Source of the DNA: Pseudomonadales bacterium
GTDB taxonomy: Bacteria > Pseudomonadota > Gammaproteobacteria > Pseudomonadales > DC-out160
Assembly (NCBI GenBank): GCA_016765265.1
Contig: JAESQG010000001.1
Location: 1-51,351, forward strand
Direction of reading: 5' to 3'
Length of the DNA: 51,351 bases
Shown here: positions 6,867 through 16,242 of the stretch, piece after piece
Layout of the letters: each line of letters begins with the position of its first letter
How positions within the stretch are numbered: position 1 is the first letter of the stretch
Translations under genes and position numbers: made by a program
The notes under the pieces: generated by a model
Told to the model about the DNA's origin: nothing
The model's database searches: none
The model's input: the letters and a program-made list of their open reading frames with translations, nothing else

Positions 6867-7184
6867 ATGACACCCGACCTACTCGCCTTCATGCTCATTG
6901 TCACCGTCATGGTGTGCGCCACCATCGTTGTGTGTGTCTGCCAATCCGCCAAGAACGCGGTCAACCGTGACGAAACACTAGAAGAACTCACCCGTACCGT
7001 GTCCGATTTGGCAGCGATGGCATTCAACGCCTCGATGATCCGAGAGGACGACCAAGTAGAACGGATGCGGATCGAAAACAATCCAGACAAAGACCAACGA
7101 AAACCACAGATACAGTTCCCAAGCGCGATGGATCGAATGGTTCGAGAATCAAACCAACAAGAGATCCCGCGAATGCAGGAATAG
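6867..7184 (+). CDS. Small membrane-anchored protein
   Basis: 105 aa. Residues 5-28 are one hydrophobic segment (LLAFMLIVTVMVCATIVVCV) followed by a charged, mostly helical cytoplasmic-type tail. Starts 3 nt after the GroES-like stop and ends 13 nt before portal. No motif recognised; the family is unknown. Confidence 0.75.
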   Translation: MTPDLLAFMLIVTVMVCATIVVCVCQSAKNAVNRDETLEELTRTVSDLAAMAFNASMIREDDQVERMRIENNPDKDQRKPQIQFPSAMDRMVRESNQQEIPRMQE

Positions 7185-7197
7185 ACAGGAGTATTAG

Positions 7198-9168
7198 ATG
7201 TTGCATTTTCCCAACCCGCAGGCATTGTCGCAATGGGTGCGCGAACAAATACGAGATTCCAGCACCGAACGCAGGGACATGGAGATTGCTGCGGGCAGAT
7301 CCAGATCGTACTATATCGGCATCCATTGGCTCCAACAGGGCCAAGCGACCGGGGGATACTCTCGCCTGTTCCGAACCAGCATCAATGACACGGTGGCAAG
7401 CGGGCGGATCAAGGCCACCATCAATGAGATCACTGGCAACATTATTCGGATAGCCGCCGCCACCAACCCCGAAAAACTGAATGTGGACGCTCTCCCGCTC
7501 CACCATATCACCGGGATCTCTGGCGCAAAGGACTCGGATCTCATGGAAAACTTTGCAAATATGCTGATTGAAAAATCAGGATTGCTGCAATCGGCCAGAA
7601 CAGCGAACTTTGAGCGAAGCATTGACGGGCGGCACGGCGTAGGCGTCCGCATTCAATCATCGCAAATCAACGGGGTGGCAAACACCAAACTCAAGTCGTT
7701 CGAGTTTGACGGATACCGCCTTACGACCGATCAAACCACGCGAAGTGACAATCTTGAGGACAATGAGTTCGTCATCTACTCGGATGTGATGAGCATCCAC
7801 GCAATCAGGCGGGTGTATGGGGAAGAAGCCTTGTTTGAGGTTGACCAGAACAAGATGAACACGGTCGCCGAGTTGACACCCACAGAACACGCATTCTACT
7901 ACCTCTCGGGCGGAAAAATGTATGCAGACTACTTCAAGCACTCCAAAGAAAAAGGGGCACTTGTCCATGAGATTTATATCAAGGGCTCAGGAGACCGATT
8001 CGACCGCCGGTATGTGATGCTCAGCACAGGCGGGTCAGAAAACGACGATCGGGTTCCCAACTTTGACAACCCCGTGAACCCGATCGGACTCAACGGGATG
8101 CCATACATTCTTCTCAACGGGTTCCGCAAGCCGGGAAGCCGGGACAAGGTTTCCGACACAGCCCTCATGCTCGACAATCAGGATAAGCTCAACCTCACGG
8201 GCACCCTATTCTTCCAGCAACTCTACGATTATGTCAACAACTCGATCTGGTTCATCGACCAGTCGTGGTTTGGGAGTGGCAGGGCAGACAAGTCAGAGAT
8301 CATGGAAGAGTTCAACCGGGGCTATGTCTTTGGCAATGCTCGGGATCGCCGAGGTTCGCCACCCGTGCAGATTCAGAACCCGCCGCCAAACCCCGCACTT
8401 GAGCAGACCATGAGCAGCATGATCTCTCAGGTCAAAGAATCCGCGTTCCAGTCGAGCGTCCATCGCGGGCAACTCAAGAGCCATGTCACCGACGGGGCGG
8501 TTCAGCTTGCTGCGGACCTGGTTGAAAGACCGCTTGATGACCGTGTAAAGGACGATGTTGAGTCGTATCAGAGGCTTATTTCCACAATCACGGCCACAGG
8601 AATCGGGATGGTTCGCTCGGAATCCCCCGACCTGATTGTTTCCATGACAAAGCAGGGTTTTAGCAATCAGATGATCGGTGAAATAGGCAATATGGACCCC
8701 ACATCCATGCCTGTTTCCCTCGCATTGAGAGATCAGGCACTCCGCCCCCGCTCGCGGCAGCAGCGCGTATCGCAGGTTGAGCGAGGAATCGAACTTGGCG
8801 CGGTTGATCCGTCAACTTATTCGCGGCTCATGGCAACCCTCGACATGGCTATTGATCCGCTGGACAAAGAAACCATGCAGTTTGCAAACATGACGGCGGC
8901 AGGGATGCTCGACGGACAGCCATACCAGCCGATTTCATTGGGCTCTCGGGTCAATATCATGCTTGACGCTCTGCAAAGGGCATCTATGGATACGATCGCA
9001 CGGGCAAACCCCGAGATCCAGCAAGCGATTGAGGAAGCAAAGATCAGCCAGATGGAAATCGACGGACTCCTGCAATCCGAGGAAGATGAACTGGCACCCG
9101 AGCCCGAAGGCCCGCAGCAAGCCGACCTCCAATCAATCCTTGGCGGCGTATCCATTCCACCGGCTTGA
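7198..9168 (+). CDS. Portal protein
   Basis: 656 aa. Length, position after terminase and before scaffold and capsid, and the sequence style fit a podovirus-type portal: an N-terminal wing with SRSYYIGIHWL, a conserved NEITGNI helix, a DYVNNSIWFID/DSRW-like central region and a C-terminal acidic, Gln-rich helix. Twelve copies would form the ring through which DNA enters the capsid and leaves it. The assignment rests on order and pattern, not on a diagnostic motif. Confidence 0.8.
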   Translation: MLHFPNPQALSQWVREQIRDSSTERRDMEIAAGRSRSYYIGIHWLQQGQATGGYSRLFRTSINDTVASGRIKATINEITGNIIRIAAATNPEKLNVDALPLHHITGISGAKDSDLMENFANMLIEKSGLLQSARTANFERSIDGRHGVGVRIQSSQINGVANTKLKSFEFDGYRLTTDQTTRSDNLEDNEFVIYSDVMSIHAIRRVYGEEALFEVDQNKMNTVAELTPTEHAFYYLSGGKMYADYFKHSKEKGALVHEIYIKGSGDRFDRRYVMLSTGGSENDDRVPNFDNPVNPIGLNGMPYILLNGFRKPGSRDKVSDTALMLDNQDKLNLTGTLFFQQLYDYVNNSIWFIDQSWFGSGRADKSEIMEEFNRGYVFGNARDRRGSPPVQIQNPPPNPALEQTMSSMISQVKESAFQSSVHRGQLKSHVTDGAVQLAADLVERPLDDRVKDDVESYQRLISTITATGIGMVRSESPDLIVSMTKQGFSNQMIGEIGNMDPTSMPVSLALRDQALRPRSRQQRVSQVERGIELGAVDPSTYSRLMATLDMAIDPLDKETMQFANMTAAGMLDGQPYQPISLGSRVNIMLDALQRASMDTIARANPEIQQAIEEAKISQMEIDGLLQSEEDELAPEPEGPQQADLQSILGGVSIPPA

Positions 9169-9192
9169 CACCGCGATCCATGTTGGTATACA
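9165..9192 (+). promoter_or_regulatory. Sigma70-like promoter before the scaffold/capsid genes
   Basis: TTGACA (9165-9170), 16-nt spacer, TATACA (9187-9192). It overlaps the portal stop and lies ~100 nt before the scaffold gene, so it can boost capsid and scaffold expression independently of the upstream promoter. Confidence 0.6.
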
Positions 9193-9292
9193 CTAAGTAA
9201 GACAGGTGGCACCCTTGCGTAAGGCCAACCCACCATACACCGCGAAACCGCCAACCCAGCAATGGCACCGGAATCGCCAGAGGTAAAAAACC

Positions 9293-10168
9293 ATGACCGA
9301 AACAGATACACAGGGTACACCGTCGCCAACACTCAACCAACCTGCCGTCCAGACACCGGCAGCACTTGAGACACCGACGCAAGAAACGCCCGCATCGAAC
9401 ACGCAGACGACTATTGACCCCACAAGACTCGCAGAACTTGAGCGAATGGCTACTGCTTATTCTGGATCGTCAGAGATGATCCGAGCAATGGCAACCGCAG
9501 GAATCAAGACCGCAGATGATATTGCCAGTTTGCAACAGGGCCGCGAGGCTCAACAGTTGCTTGATAGAAACAATATCAACCTTCCCGGCCTTCAATCCAT
9601 GTTCGCGGGCGAAGCAACGCAAGTTGAACAGCCCGTAGCAGCGATCACAATGGAGGACATCAACGGTGCAATCAGCAATCAACTGACCAACCACAGTGTC
9701 AACCAAGAGCATGAAAGCCTTGTGGCATCCGAAAATGCCGGGCTGAGCAAGATTACAGCGGACATCCTCGGGAAGAATACCGACCCGACGATGGCAGGTG
9801 TAGTCAAGTTCCTTGTGGAAAATGCGGCCACGGAAGCAAGATCAGTGTACCCAGCGAATCATCCGCTGCGAAACGATTCCTTTGCCCCGTTGAGTGCGGC
9901 TCAGATTACCCAAATAGGGCAGGTGGCCCAAAAAGCCGCCACTGGCCTCATGGGATCAAATCTGGTTGCGAAGGCTCAGGCTGCACAGGCAGTGATGGCT
10001 GGCCCCGCCGGTCTGAATGGACTCCAATCGCCGAATCCCTCGTTGGGAGACAGCAAGGTTCCGTTCCGAGACAAGTCAATGGCCGAAAAAACAGCAGCGT
10101 ATTCGATGATCGAGCAACAGAACAATGGAAACCCACTCGGAACCATTGCGAATACACCAATAAACTGA
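9293..10168 (+). CDS. Probable scaffolding protein
   Basis: 291 aa, immediately before the capsid gene. The N-terminal ~45 residues are Thr/Pro/Gln-rich and disordered, the rest is Ala/Gln-rich helix with no hydrophobic core signature, as in internal scaffolds. It would template prohead assembly and then leave. There is no protease motif. The call is mainly by gene order. Confidence 0.65.
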   Translation: MTETDTQGTPSPTLNQPAVQTPAALETPTQETPASNTQTTIDPTRLAELERMATAYSGSSEMIRAMATAGIKTADDIASLQQGREAQQLLDRNNINLPGLQSMFAGEATQVEQPVAAITMEDINGAISNQLTNHSVNQEHESLVASENAGLSKITADILGKNTDPTMAGVVKFLVENAATEARSVYPANHPLRNDSFAPLSAAQITQIGQVAQKAATGLMGSNLVAKAQAAQAVMAGPAGLNGLQSPNPSLGDSKVPFRDKSMAEKTAAYSMIEQQNNGNPLGTIANTPIN

Positions 10169-10201
10169 CACGCGCCAACGGGTGCGTGATGGAGAATAAT
10201 C

Positions 10202-11605
10202 GTGGCACACCCACAATACGACATTGTTGAAACCAGACTCACCAACCTCACTGCATTGCTGAGGACTCAATACGACGCTGATGTACCAGACCTTGCCTAT
10301 CGGCTTGGTTCGCCTACCGCCCGCATCATCAAGCCCGCCGAGGAAGTTGTCCAGTCGTCCAAGGTCTATCAGATGACCACCGGACACTCGGACTCGTCCC
10401 GTGCAGGCAAAGACCTGTCCAAAGACTTTGATGCCCCACGGCGTTCGACCGCTGCACAGGTGAAGATTCGTTTGGATCACACCGACCCAACGGCCAACGA
10501 TTTTCGTCGAATCGACGCAATCGCACGCCTCTCGATCTTTGAGATCAAGGGTATGAACACGCCTGAGGCAGCCGTAAACATTGCTGAGATGGTTCAGACT
10601 GATTCTATTGAATCCGCATCTGAATCCATGACGATCTTGCTCCATGCCGACAAGACCGCCAAGATCGGTGCCCAAAGCGGGACCAAAAAGCTCAATGATG
10701 CGGACAACCTGAGCGACGCAAGCACTTACGCGACCGGAAACAATGCCCGAATCCTTGTCACCGATAACTCAATCGGGATCTTCTCCAGAAATATGTACCT
10801 CGACTTCTACACTGCAGCAGGTGTATTGGTCGCGGACAACATTCGTGTGACCGATGTGAATGTGGTTGATTACTCAATCGGCCTCGAACACACCGACGAA
10901 ACCACCACTGCCAACCTCAATGGCCTTGCAAATACCGTCGTGATTTACCGTTCGGGCGAAAAAGACGCAGGGTTCCTTGGTGGATTTGGTGAAACCTTCA
11001 AGGCGACCATTGCCTCTGGCGACTCTTGGTTCGGCGACCTTGACCGCTCGACCGCAGCCAACCGCCACCTGCTCCCTATCCGGCTCAACGGAACCGGATC
11101 GGCGACTCAGGTAGCCAAGTCTCATATGAACAATATGGCTCGCCATATCGGATACAAGATCCGTGATTCAGGGCAGGCCGTACCCTCGGTTGCCCTGATG
11201 GGTATTGATCTCTCTGACGAACTCCGCGAGGGCATTGGCAACAACGCTCTTGTCCAACAGGATGCCGTGAACAGCGGTGATTACACCTTTGGCGAGATGG
11301 GGCTTACTTTCCAACACCCCGTTCTTGGTCAAGTGACCATCCTCGGCGATGCGGCTGCTTCCAACACCCGCATGATGCTCTTGAACCCCGGTGACTGGCG
11401 TATGCAATACGGCTACACCAAGGGTATTGATGTTGTGACCCGTGGCGCAGGCGACTGGGAACGCATGGAGGGCACCAACACGCATGGTGGTGGCTCGATG
11501 TTCTACCGTCGTGAGGGCTTCATGGTCGCTACCCCGTACTGCAAGCGCATCAACCGCCAGGTCGTCACCAACAACTTGATTGGCAAGGGCGCGTCTGTAG
11601 CATAA
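10202..11605 (+). CDS. Major capsid protein
   Basis: 467 aa from GTG 10202 with GGAG at good spacing. It follows the scaffold gene, has its own strong promoter region upstream and is followed by hairpins, the usual arrangement for the most expressed virion gene. The sequence has a charged N-terminal arm, a long helix region (DELREGIGNNALVQQDAV) and a beta-rich C-terminus (NPGDWRMQYGYTKGID). This is consistent with an HK97-fold capsid protein; no single diagnostic motif is visible. Confidence 0.8.
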   Translation: MAHPQYDIVETRLTNLTALLRTQYDADVPDLAYRLGSPTARIIKPAEEVVQSSKVYQMTTGHSDSSRAGKDLSKDFDAPRRSTAAQVKIRLDHTDPTANDFRRIDAIARLSIFEIKGMNTPEAAVNIAEMVQTDSIESASESMTILLHADKTAKIGAQSGTKKLNDADNLSDASTYATGNNARILVTDNSIGIFSRNMYLDFYTAAGVLVADNIRVTDVNVVDYSIGLEHTDETTTANLNGLANTVVIYRSGEKDAGFLGGFGETFKATIASGDSWFGDLDRSTAANRHLLPIRLNGTGSATQVAKSHMNNMARHIGYKIRDSGQAVPSVALMGIDLSDELREGIGNNALVQQDAVNSGDYTFGEMGLTFQHPVLGQVTILGDAAASNTRMMLLNPGDWRMQYGYTKGIDVVTRGAGDWERMEGTNTHGGGSMFYRREGFMVATPYCKRINRQVVTNNLIGKGASVA

Positions 11606-11615
11606 AAATCACCCA

Positions 11616-11676
11616 GCATCGTAGCTCCTTGCGATGCACCCTTTCGTGGGCGGCGGCTTACCGCTGCCGTCCATTT
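11616..11676 (+). terminator. Tandem hairpins after the capsid gene
   Basis: GCATCG (11616-11621) pairs with CGATGC (11632-11637), and GGCGGCGG (11649-11656) pairs with CCGCTGCC (11661-11668) around a CTTA loop, followed by TTTT at 11673-11676. This is probably a partial terminator or mRNA-stabilising structure that lowers expression of downstream genes. Confidence 0.55.
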
Positions 11677-11677
11677 T

Positions 11678-12124
11678 ATGACGATCTATCCACACTTGTT
11701 CAAGGTTGACGGGCGGCACCTGCCTGGCGTACCCGGCTCTCTGCATGGAGAGATAACCAAGGCTGCTATGCGTGTCGGGATAAGGACTGGCACGACCCCT
11801 TGGTATCATGCAGGGCTCAGCACAATCCAGTATCATATTGGCGAGAAGCCGGCGGGCGGGCCAGCACAATCCTTAGTGTTCCAAGGCGACAGATACCTCA
11901 AGGTCAATGTGGAAGAAACATGCGGACGGATCTTTGGAGCCCGCGTTGCCAAGCAGAACAAAGATATGGCAATCAAGCAGGCTTACGATGACTCGGCGAC
12001 AAAGATGAAGAAGGAAATAGCGGCACACAACGCCGATATTCGGCCCGAACGGATGGATATGGCACGGTTCATGTTCAACAAAGAAAGACACGGCAAGCAT
12101 AGCCATAAACAAATACTCACTTGA
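11678..12124 (+). CDS. Hypothetical virion-region protein
   Basis: 148 aa, basic, starting directly after the U-tract of the hairpins. The N-terminal half is beta-like with Gly/Pro turns, the C-terminal half a charged helix rich in Lys, Met and His. No family recognised. Its place after the capsid gene suggests a minor head protein. Confidence 0.7.
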   Translation: MTIYPHLFKVDGRHLPGVPGSLHGEITKAAMRVGIRTGTTPWYHAGLSTIQYHIGEKPAGGPAQSLVFQGDRYLKVNVEETCGRIFGARVAKQNKDMAIKQAYDDSATKMKKEIAAHNADIRPERMDMARFMFNKERHGKHSHKQILT

Positions 12125-12137
12125 GTAGGAGAAAATC

Positions 12138-12605
12138 ATGCTACAGATCGGAAACAAGAAAATCAATGTCAACAAGTTCGCTGCTGGCGGCGAGGTCAAA
12201 GACTTACAGGCGCACGCATCAGGCGTTCGCACCTTTGAGATTAGGGAACTGGTCACGCTGACAGCGGCACAGACCGTTGACATCTCACACAAGATTCCAG
12301 CAAACTCTCAGATCACCCTCATTTCACTCAAATCAAGCACCGGCCTCTCGCTGGCGACCGCAACGCATCTGAGTGTTGGCACCGCCGCCGACCCGGACGC
12401 ATACCTTGAAACCGCCCTCGCCACTCTCGATGCCAAGAACAAGGCGGTCATTACCCGATTCGCAACACCCGAAGTGATCGCTGCTGAAACAACCGTGGCT
12501 CTGGCAACCACAAACGGTTCGGGTGCTGACGCTGGAACGGGTACTTGGGTCGGTTCTGTCCACATCATTTACAACACATACGACGGCCTGCAAGACTTCG
12601 AGTAA
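12138..12605 (+). CDS. Possible capsid decoration or head protein
   Basis: 155 aa with a GTAGGAG ribosome site. Beta-rich, Thr/Ala-rich and without charged helices (for example LTLTAAQTVDISHKIP and GTWVGSVHIIYNTYDG), as in head decoration or jelly-roll virion proteins. The role is inferred from position after the capsid gene. Confidence 0.65.
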   Translation: MLQIGNKKINVNKFAAGGEVKDLQAHASGVRTFEIRELVTLTAAQTVDISHKIPANSQITLISLKSSTGLSLATATHLSVGTAADPDAYLETALATLDAKNKAVITRFATPEVIAAETTVALATTNGSGADAGTGTWVGSVHIIYNTYDGLQDFE

Positions 12606-12627
12606 ACCACCTCACCAGGAGATCATC

Positions 12628-12969
12628 ATGGGAAATCCCATTTACGCGATCCGCTCAAGCGGCGCATTCAAGCCGCTTAGCGTTTCAACAGCCACAGGTC
12701 TTTCTCTTTCCTCGGGAACCACGAACCACCGAATCAACGCATCCTCTGTATCTATCATTGACAGCATCATTGGTGGAGCGGAAGATGGCCGAAGGGTCTT
12801 TTTCCTTGGGAAAACAGGGACATCTTCGATCGTCTTTCGTGACGATCAATCGGGAACCAACCTGAAACTGGCCGGAACATCGTTCTCGATGCTTCAAGCA
12901 GACAGCATCGAGTTTATCTACGATGCTGACTCTGGATTCTGGATCGAAATCGGCAACACCAACGCCTAA
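12628..12969 (+). CDS. Small beta-rich virion protein
   Basis: 113 aa from ATG 12628, chosen because CAGGAG is positioned for it; the frame is open farther upstream without a ribosome site. Ser/Thr/Gly-rich, with SSGTTNHRI and SIEFIYDADSGFWIEI strands. The C-terminal WxEIG pattern is common in small fibre or decoration domains. No definite family. Confidence 0.65.
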   Translation: MGNPIYAIRSSGAFKPLSVSTATGLSLSSGTTNHRINASSVSIIDSIIGGAEDGRRVFFLGKTGTSSIVFRDDQSGTNLKLAGTSFSMLQADSIEFIYDADSGFWIEIGNTNA

Positions 12970-12982
12970 TAGGGGGTAGACC

Positions 12983-14065
12983 GTGGCCCTCACTATAACA
13001 TCTGGTACGAAGGATGAGATCAGCCTTCTCGTTGTCGGCAAGGCGTTTGCCCAAGGTACGGCCAATCAGCAACTTGGTATCGACAAAGCCGCAGATCGAG
13101 CCCTCGCCGTCATTGACGAGCAGGGTCGGTCATTTGGCATTATCGACGCGGACAGCCCCCCCGCTGAATGGGCGAGGTGGCTTGTGCGACTTGGTGCCTA
13201 CGAAGCATCTGCGCAGTTCATGCCCGAGCGGGAGGCCAACTTCCGTGCGGCGGCTGATATCGCCGAGGACGACGCACTCTCGACATTCAGCAAGTTCTCG
13301 GCGGACAGCACCGATGCGTCGCCGATCGAGTTCACGGCACAGTCCATCCGTCGCTATGTGATGGAAAACTGCATGAATATGAGGCCGAGGGTCAAACCTT
13401 CGGTGGCGATCATCGACCAAGAGTTGCAGAATACCATCATGTCGGTTTGGAACGATGCCGATTGGTCGTTCCGGCGTAAGCGGGTCACTCTCAGCATCTC
13501 GGTGACTGGCGCGGTGACAACCGCCCCGGCGGTGATTATTGCCAGTATCCCCGACAACAAACTCAAGTACACGGTCACATCGACATCAAGCCTTGTTGGA
13601 GACAACACGGGCTATTGCCACCATGTAAGCGATCAGCAGATGAACGAGTACGGTGCCCGGACGCTCGCCGATGGGCGGCCCGAGGCGTTCAGGATGCTCA
13701 CTGTGGGTAATGTGGTGGCCTTCACATTCTCGCGTATGCCCGATCAGATATACACTGCCGAGGCCGAGGTGATTATCCGCACACCGGACATCAGTTCGAT
13801 TACCACCATCGACTCGTCAATCTCTCTGTTCCCCATTGAGTTTCAGCATGTCCTCAAGTCCCGCACCCTTGCCGGCGTGTTGAATAATATGGGTAAAGCG
13901 GCCAAGGCACAGCCTATTTTGAGCATTGCAGAGAATATAATCGCTGGATTGCTCCCAATCTACAGTGATCCGGGCGGCGACCCGGCCAACGACTCGATGT
14001 ACCCAGCGAGAATCAATGGGCTTGGCCCTGCTCCGTGGGGAGGGGTCATTGGTGGAAGCCTGTGA
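12983..14065 (+). CDS. Probable head-tail connector/adaptor
   Basis: 360 aa from GTG 12983. The helical region at about residues 55-110 (EWARWLVRLGAYEASAQFMPE) resembles head-tail adaptors, which have helical bundles docking on the portal. The C-terminal half is beta-rich (FRMLTVGNVVAFTFSRMPDQIY), then a hydrophobic helix. Its place after capsid genes and before tail genes supports a connector role. The following gene begins by GTGA overlap. Confidence 0.55.
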   Translation: MALTITSGTKDEISLLVVGKAFAQGTANQQLGIDKAADRALAVIDEQGRSFGIIDADSPPAEWARWLVRLGAYEASAQFMPEREANFRAAADIAEDDALSTFSKFSADSTDASPIEFTAQSIRRYVMENCMNMRPRVKPSVAIIDQELQNTIMSVWNDADWSFRRKRVTLSISVTGAVTTAPAVIIASIPDNKLKYTVTSTSSLVGDNTGYCHHVSDQQMNEYGARTLADGRPEAFRMLTVGNVVAFTFSRMPDQIYTAEAEVIIRTPDISSITTIDSSISLFPIEFQHVLKSRTLAGVLNNMGKAAKAQPILSIAENIIAGLLPIYSDPGGDPANDSMYPARINGLGPAPWGGVIGGSL

Positions 14066-14895
14066 GTATCGACCAACTCCTATTTGAGTGGATCAAGGGC
14101 GAACTTGACATTGCGGGCGTGACAAATATCGTCGGCACCAATGAATCCATTGTGCGCGACGACTTCACAACATCGCTATTAGTCACGCCGAGAGTGGAAT
14201 ACAACTCATGGCGCACACGCGATCAAACGCTTGGCGGGGTGGTGACGCTCTCGGACGGCGGGTTTGGTATTACCGTGGTGTGTGACCGCGACGATGCGTT
14301 TGGCGACGGCGACACACCTGAGGCGGCGGGCGATCTTCATAGCTTGCTCGATGCCGTGCAGGGGCCGCTCGTTGGGATTGTTCCGACCTTGGCTGGGTTC
14401 TTGCCCAAGGCGATCAAACTCGAAGGCGTACGGCGAACCACGCTCAGTGATTTACAGCATGTCAGTATCCGCCTCGATTTCAGCCTCAATGTGTTTGACG
14501 GCCTCACGACAGCACCGATCTCGGGAGGAGATGGCGATCTTGATTTCGACGAACTCGCGGGCACGGTTGTCCGATGGGTGGCTATGCCTGATGCCAGGCA
14601 CGATACCTTGTCAACAAGCGAGGATGACGGTGTTCCGATATGGGAACCGAACGATCTGACGAACCGGGTGCGGGTATGGTTCATGCCCGAGCCGGTGGCG
14701 CAACCCGCGCCCTTGGCTGGAAGTATAGTGACCGCCAACTTTGATATTCATTCTGGCGTGTCGTGGGTTCAATCGCTCAAGATTGATCGGTACACTTGGC
14801 CGCAGGATCTCACAACCGACGATCCGTTGATCGTGGTGATTGATCTTGTGGATGACGATGTTGTCCGTTCACCGTGGTTGGGGGCCACTATATGA
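14062..14895 (+). CDS. Probable tail-completion/neck protein with extra C-terminal domain
   Basis: 277 aa from GTG 14062, overlapping the previous stop, with GGTGGAAG upstream. The first ~150 residues follow the pattern of tail-terminator-like folds: an N-terminal helix (IDQLLFEWIKGELD), a VRDDFTTSLLVTPRVEY strand, the DLHSLLDAVQ helix and an IRLDFSLNVFD strand. About 110 residues follow with no recognisable match. Moderate certainty. Confidence 0.5.
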   Translation: MSIDQLLFEWIKGELDIAGVTNIVGTNESIVRDDFTTSLLVTPRVEYNSWRTRDQTLGGVVTLSDGGFGITVVCDRDDAFGDGDTPEAAGDLHSLLDAVQGPLVGIVPTLAGFLPKAIKLEGVRRTTLSDLQHVSIRLDFSLNVFDGLTTAPISGGDGDLDFDELAGTVVRWVAMPDARHDTLSTSEDDGVPIWEPNDLTNRVRVWFMPEPVAQPAPLAGSIVTANFDIHSGVSWVQSLKIDRYTWPQDLTTDDPLIVVIDLVDDDVVRSPWLGATI

Positions 14896-15086
14896 CCATC
14901 ACCCAAGAACAGTTTGACAATCTAAAGCGGGTTGTCGATGAGATGGCCGAGGGTATCAAGGATGCCAAGGACAAATCGGACAATGCGAACCTCTCGATCA
15001 CCGAGCGGGTTGATGATATACAGGAATCGCTCGACCGCATCGAGGACAAACTTGATGAACTCAACGACGAGGGGGATGACCTGTAA
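14892..15086 (+). CDS. Short coiled-coil protein
   Basis: 64 aa, overlapping the previous stop (ATGA) and the next start (TAATG). Strongly acidic with heptad spacing of Leu/Ile/Val (LKRVVDEMAEGIKDAK, IQESLDRIEDKLDELN), so a coiled coil is likely. It may be a small structural or assembly protein. Confidence 0.75.
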   Translation: MTITQEQFDNLKRVVDEMAEGIKDAKDKSDNANLSITERVDDIQESLDRIEDKLDELNDEGDDL

Positions 15087-15898
15087 TGGCCGGCGATGTT
15101 ATCTCAAAGAAAACAAAGGGTGGGATCACCGAGGGAACATCCAACGGTCTTATCAAGTATGTAGTTGACTCCTACACCATAACCAACCTGCCGGTGACAC
15201 CAGGAACCCCGCTTAGTCACCCGCAAATACTCGCCTTGGCACAATCCGCAGCAACCGTTGACCCGGTTCCACTGCTTTCTTCGCTGCAATACGGGCTCCC
15301 GGTCAAACGGTGGAGAGTAAAAAGGAATCCAAACTCTCGCAGCCGTGCAACGATCACGCTCCAATATGGCTCGCCAAGCGGGTTCATTGTCAACGACGAT
15401 TCAAGGCGCACAAGGACGATAGATTTCGGAATCACGATAACGCTCCCGTATTTTGTTGACAGGTCGGTCACACTCCCGCCCGGTCTTGCTGGCCCAGTGT
15501 TCAGTCTGTTTGAGGCCAAAGAGCAGAAAGGGCATTTTGTTGGCACCTACGAGATATGGCATGGAGAACTCCAACCAACCTCTTTCAACCCCATACTTAC
15601 CCGTCAAATCTCCATCCAAAACAAACTCAAACTGTACACGGTTCAAGGGCTCCCGTTCCTGCATACCGGCGTTGATATCCGCGACCTTCGTGGAGGGCAG
15701 TATTGGACATGGACAAAGTACATGAGCAGCGGTGTACGGAAAGGATTTGCCGCTGACGACTTAGAACTCGGATCACAGGCGGTTGAGCCACTCGGGGTGC
15801 TTGAGCAATACCGGCTCGACCAAACCACGCACACCACCACCGTTGCCAAGCCTATTGACCTTTACGATGTTGGAACACCGCTCACATGGGATACCTAA
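15086..15898 (+). CDS. Hypothetical tail/virion protein
   Basis: 270 aa. Beta-rich, with Thr/Pro-rich loops (SYTITNLPVTPGTPLSHPQ) and short basic patches (KRWRVKRNPNSRSR). Coupled by overlap to both neighbours within the tail gene run. No family recognised. Confidence 0.75.
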   Translation: MAGDVISKKTKGGITEGTSNGLIKYVVDSYTITNLPVTPGTPLSHPQILALAQSAATVDPVPLLSSLQYGLPVKRWRVKRNPNSRSRATITLQYGSPSGFIVNDDSRRTRTIDFGITITLPYFVDRSVTLPPGLAGPVFSLFEAKEQKGHFVGTYEIWHGELQPTSFNPILTRQISIQNKLKLYTVQGLPFLHTGVDIRDLRGGQYWTWTKYMSSGVRKGFAADDLELGSQAVEPLGVLEQYRLDQTTHTTTVAKPIDLYDVGTPLTWDT

Positions 15899-16242
15899 GC
15901 CAAGATATCCCGTTGTCCGAGCGAGAGATCCGTGGCCGGGTGTTGTCGATTCGGCTCGATGGTGCGATCCAGACCAGCATCATTGGCGAGACTGTCCGCG
16001 ATATTGCCAGTAAGATCACATACGATGTGATTCTGTTCGCCGAAAATGAGCAGAACGCGATCAGCGACGAGCCGCCCGGGCGAAGGAACTACTCCAATAT
16101 CCGCATCATCAGTGCCGCACCCGGAGACCCCTGCACATTGGTCATCAGCGACGATCTTTCTGGTACAATCGTGCGAAGATTGTTCGTCCATGAGGATATT
16201 GACTATTACGACTGCGACATGAACCCGATTCTTCCACTATGA
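15886..16242 (+). CDS. Hypothetical virion protein
   Basis: 118 aa overlapping the previous gene by 13 nt and the next by 4 nt (ATGA). Mixed alpha/beta, acidic C-terminus (HEDIDYYDCDMNP). It has no visible motif; the tight coupling suggests a stoichiometric partner of its neighbours. Confidence 0.7.
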   Translation: MGYLSQDIPLSEREIRGRVLSIRLDGAIQTSIIGETVRDIASKITYDVILFAENEQNAISDEPPGRRNYSNIRIISAAPGDPCTLVISDDLSGTIVRRLFVHEDIDYYDCDMNPILPL